A stretch of DNA of 41,460 bases from Nostoc linckia FACHB-104 (GTDB taxonomy: Bacteria; Cyanobacteriota; Cyanobacteriia; Cyanobacteriales; Nostocaceae), in the NCBI RefSeq assembly GCF_014696615.1, contig NZ_JACJQJ010000075.1, forward strand, positions 1 to 41,460, written 5' to 3'. Both the position numbers and the translations under genes were made by a program. The notes under the pieces were generated by a model. That model was given only the letters and a program-made list of their open reading frames with translations, was not told the DNA's origin and did no database searches. Shown here piece by piece: positions 41,394 to 41,460 of the stretch (the first letter of the stretch is position 1; every line of letters begins with the position of its first letter).

Positions 41394-41460
41394 AAGGCGC
41401 TATTCTTTGCTATTCAACTTCGTACCAGCTTATACCAATTTGGGATTTTGGGAGAGATTA

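Overview
The window looks like chromosomal DNA of a filamentous, probably heterocyst-forming cyanobacterium (Nostoc/Calothrix-like). The evidence is the many GCGATCGC-type (HIP1) octamers, arrays of 7-base tandem repeats, small inverted-repeat elements, a CrtW-type carotenoid ketolase, a PEP-CTERM protein, a Uma2 protein and hopanoid side-chain genes. The species is an inference; no rRNA or tRNA gene was seen.

Layout. Positions 1-8740 hold the tail of an unknown gene, a tRNA-dihydrouridine synthase, a PEP-CTERM secreted protein, a complete two-gene RND efflux pump (adaptor and permease) and a small membrane protein. Positions 8741-16493 hold a 59-residue membrane protein gene, two unusual fused sugar enzymes (glycosyltransferase + UDP-galactopyranose mutase; GH1-like hydrolase + RmlD-like reductase), a carotenoid ketolase and a broken glycosyltransferase gene cut by a small mobile element.

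The centre of interest is 16748-30808, a ribosomal peptide (RiPP) locus. A + strand operon encodes a phosphotransferase-type kinase, a HopA1-family protein and a LanM-type lanthipeptide synthetase. It ends in a terminator. Next come five tandem, about 330-base cassettes, each with a near-identical leader ending in a double-glycine site and a different Cys/Thr-rich core, followed by a leaderless remnant of a sixth core. Facing them on the - strand is an export operon: HTH protein, C39-peptidase ABC exporter with an added cyclic-nucleotide-binding-like domain, HlyD-type adaptor and PpiC/SurA-type prolyl isomerase. The kinase + HopA1 pair is the catalytic pair of class V lanthipeptide systems, while LanM is the class II enzyme. 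By eye this LanM has changes at residues thought to be needed for phosphorylation and elimination, but a complete CCG-type zinc cyclase. My working hypothesis is a hybrid pathway: split kinase and lyase dehydrate, LanM cyclises, and C39-ABC/HlyD/PpiC trims, exports and folds several products.

Positions 30809-31461 hold a pile-up of small inverted-repeat elements. Positions 31461-38477 form a hopanoid side-chain locus: an uncharacterised radical SAM protein, hpnH, hpnA coupled by a one-base overlap to an RND transporter, and divergent hpnG. This locus is unusually rich in 7-base tandem repeats, two of which lie in frame inside hpnG and the RND gene. The right end holds a Uma2-family protein, a polytopic acyltransferase-like membrane protein and a soluble protein with a possible TIR-like domain.
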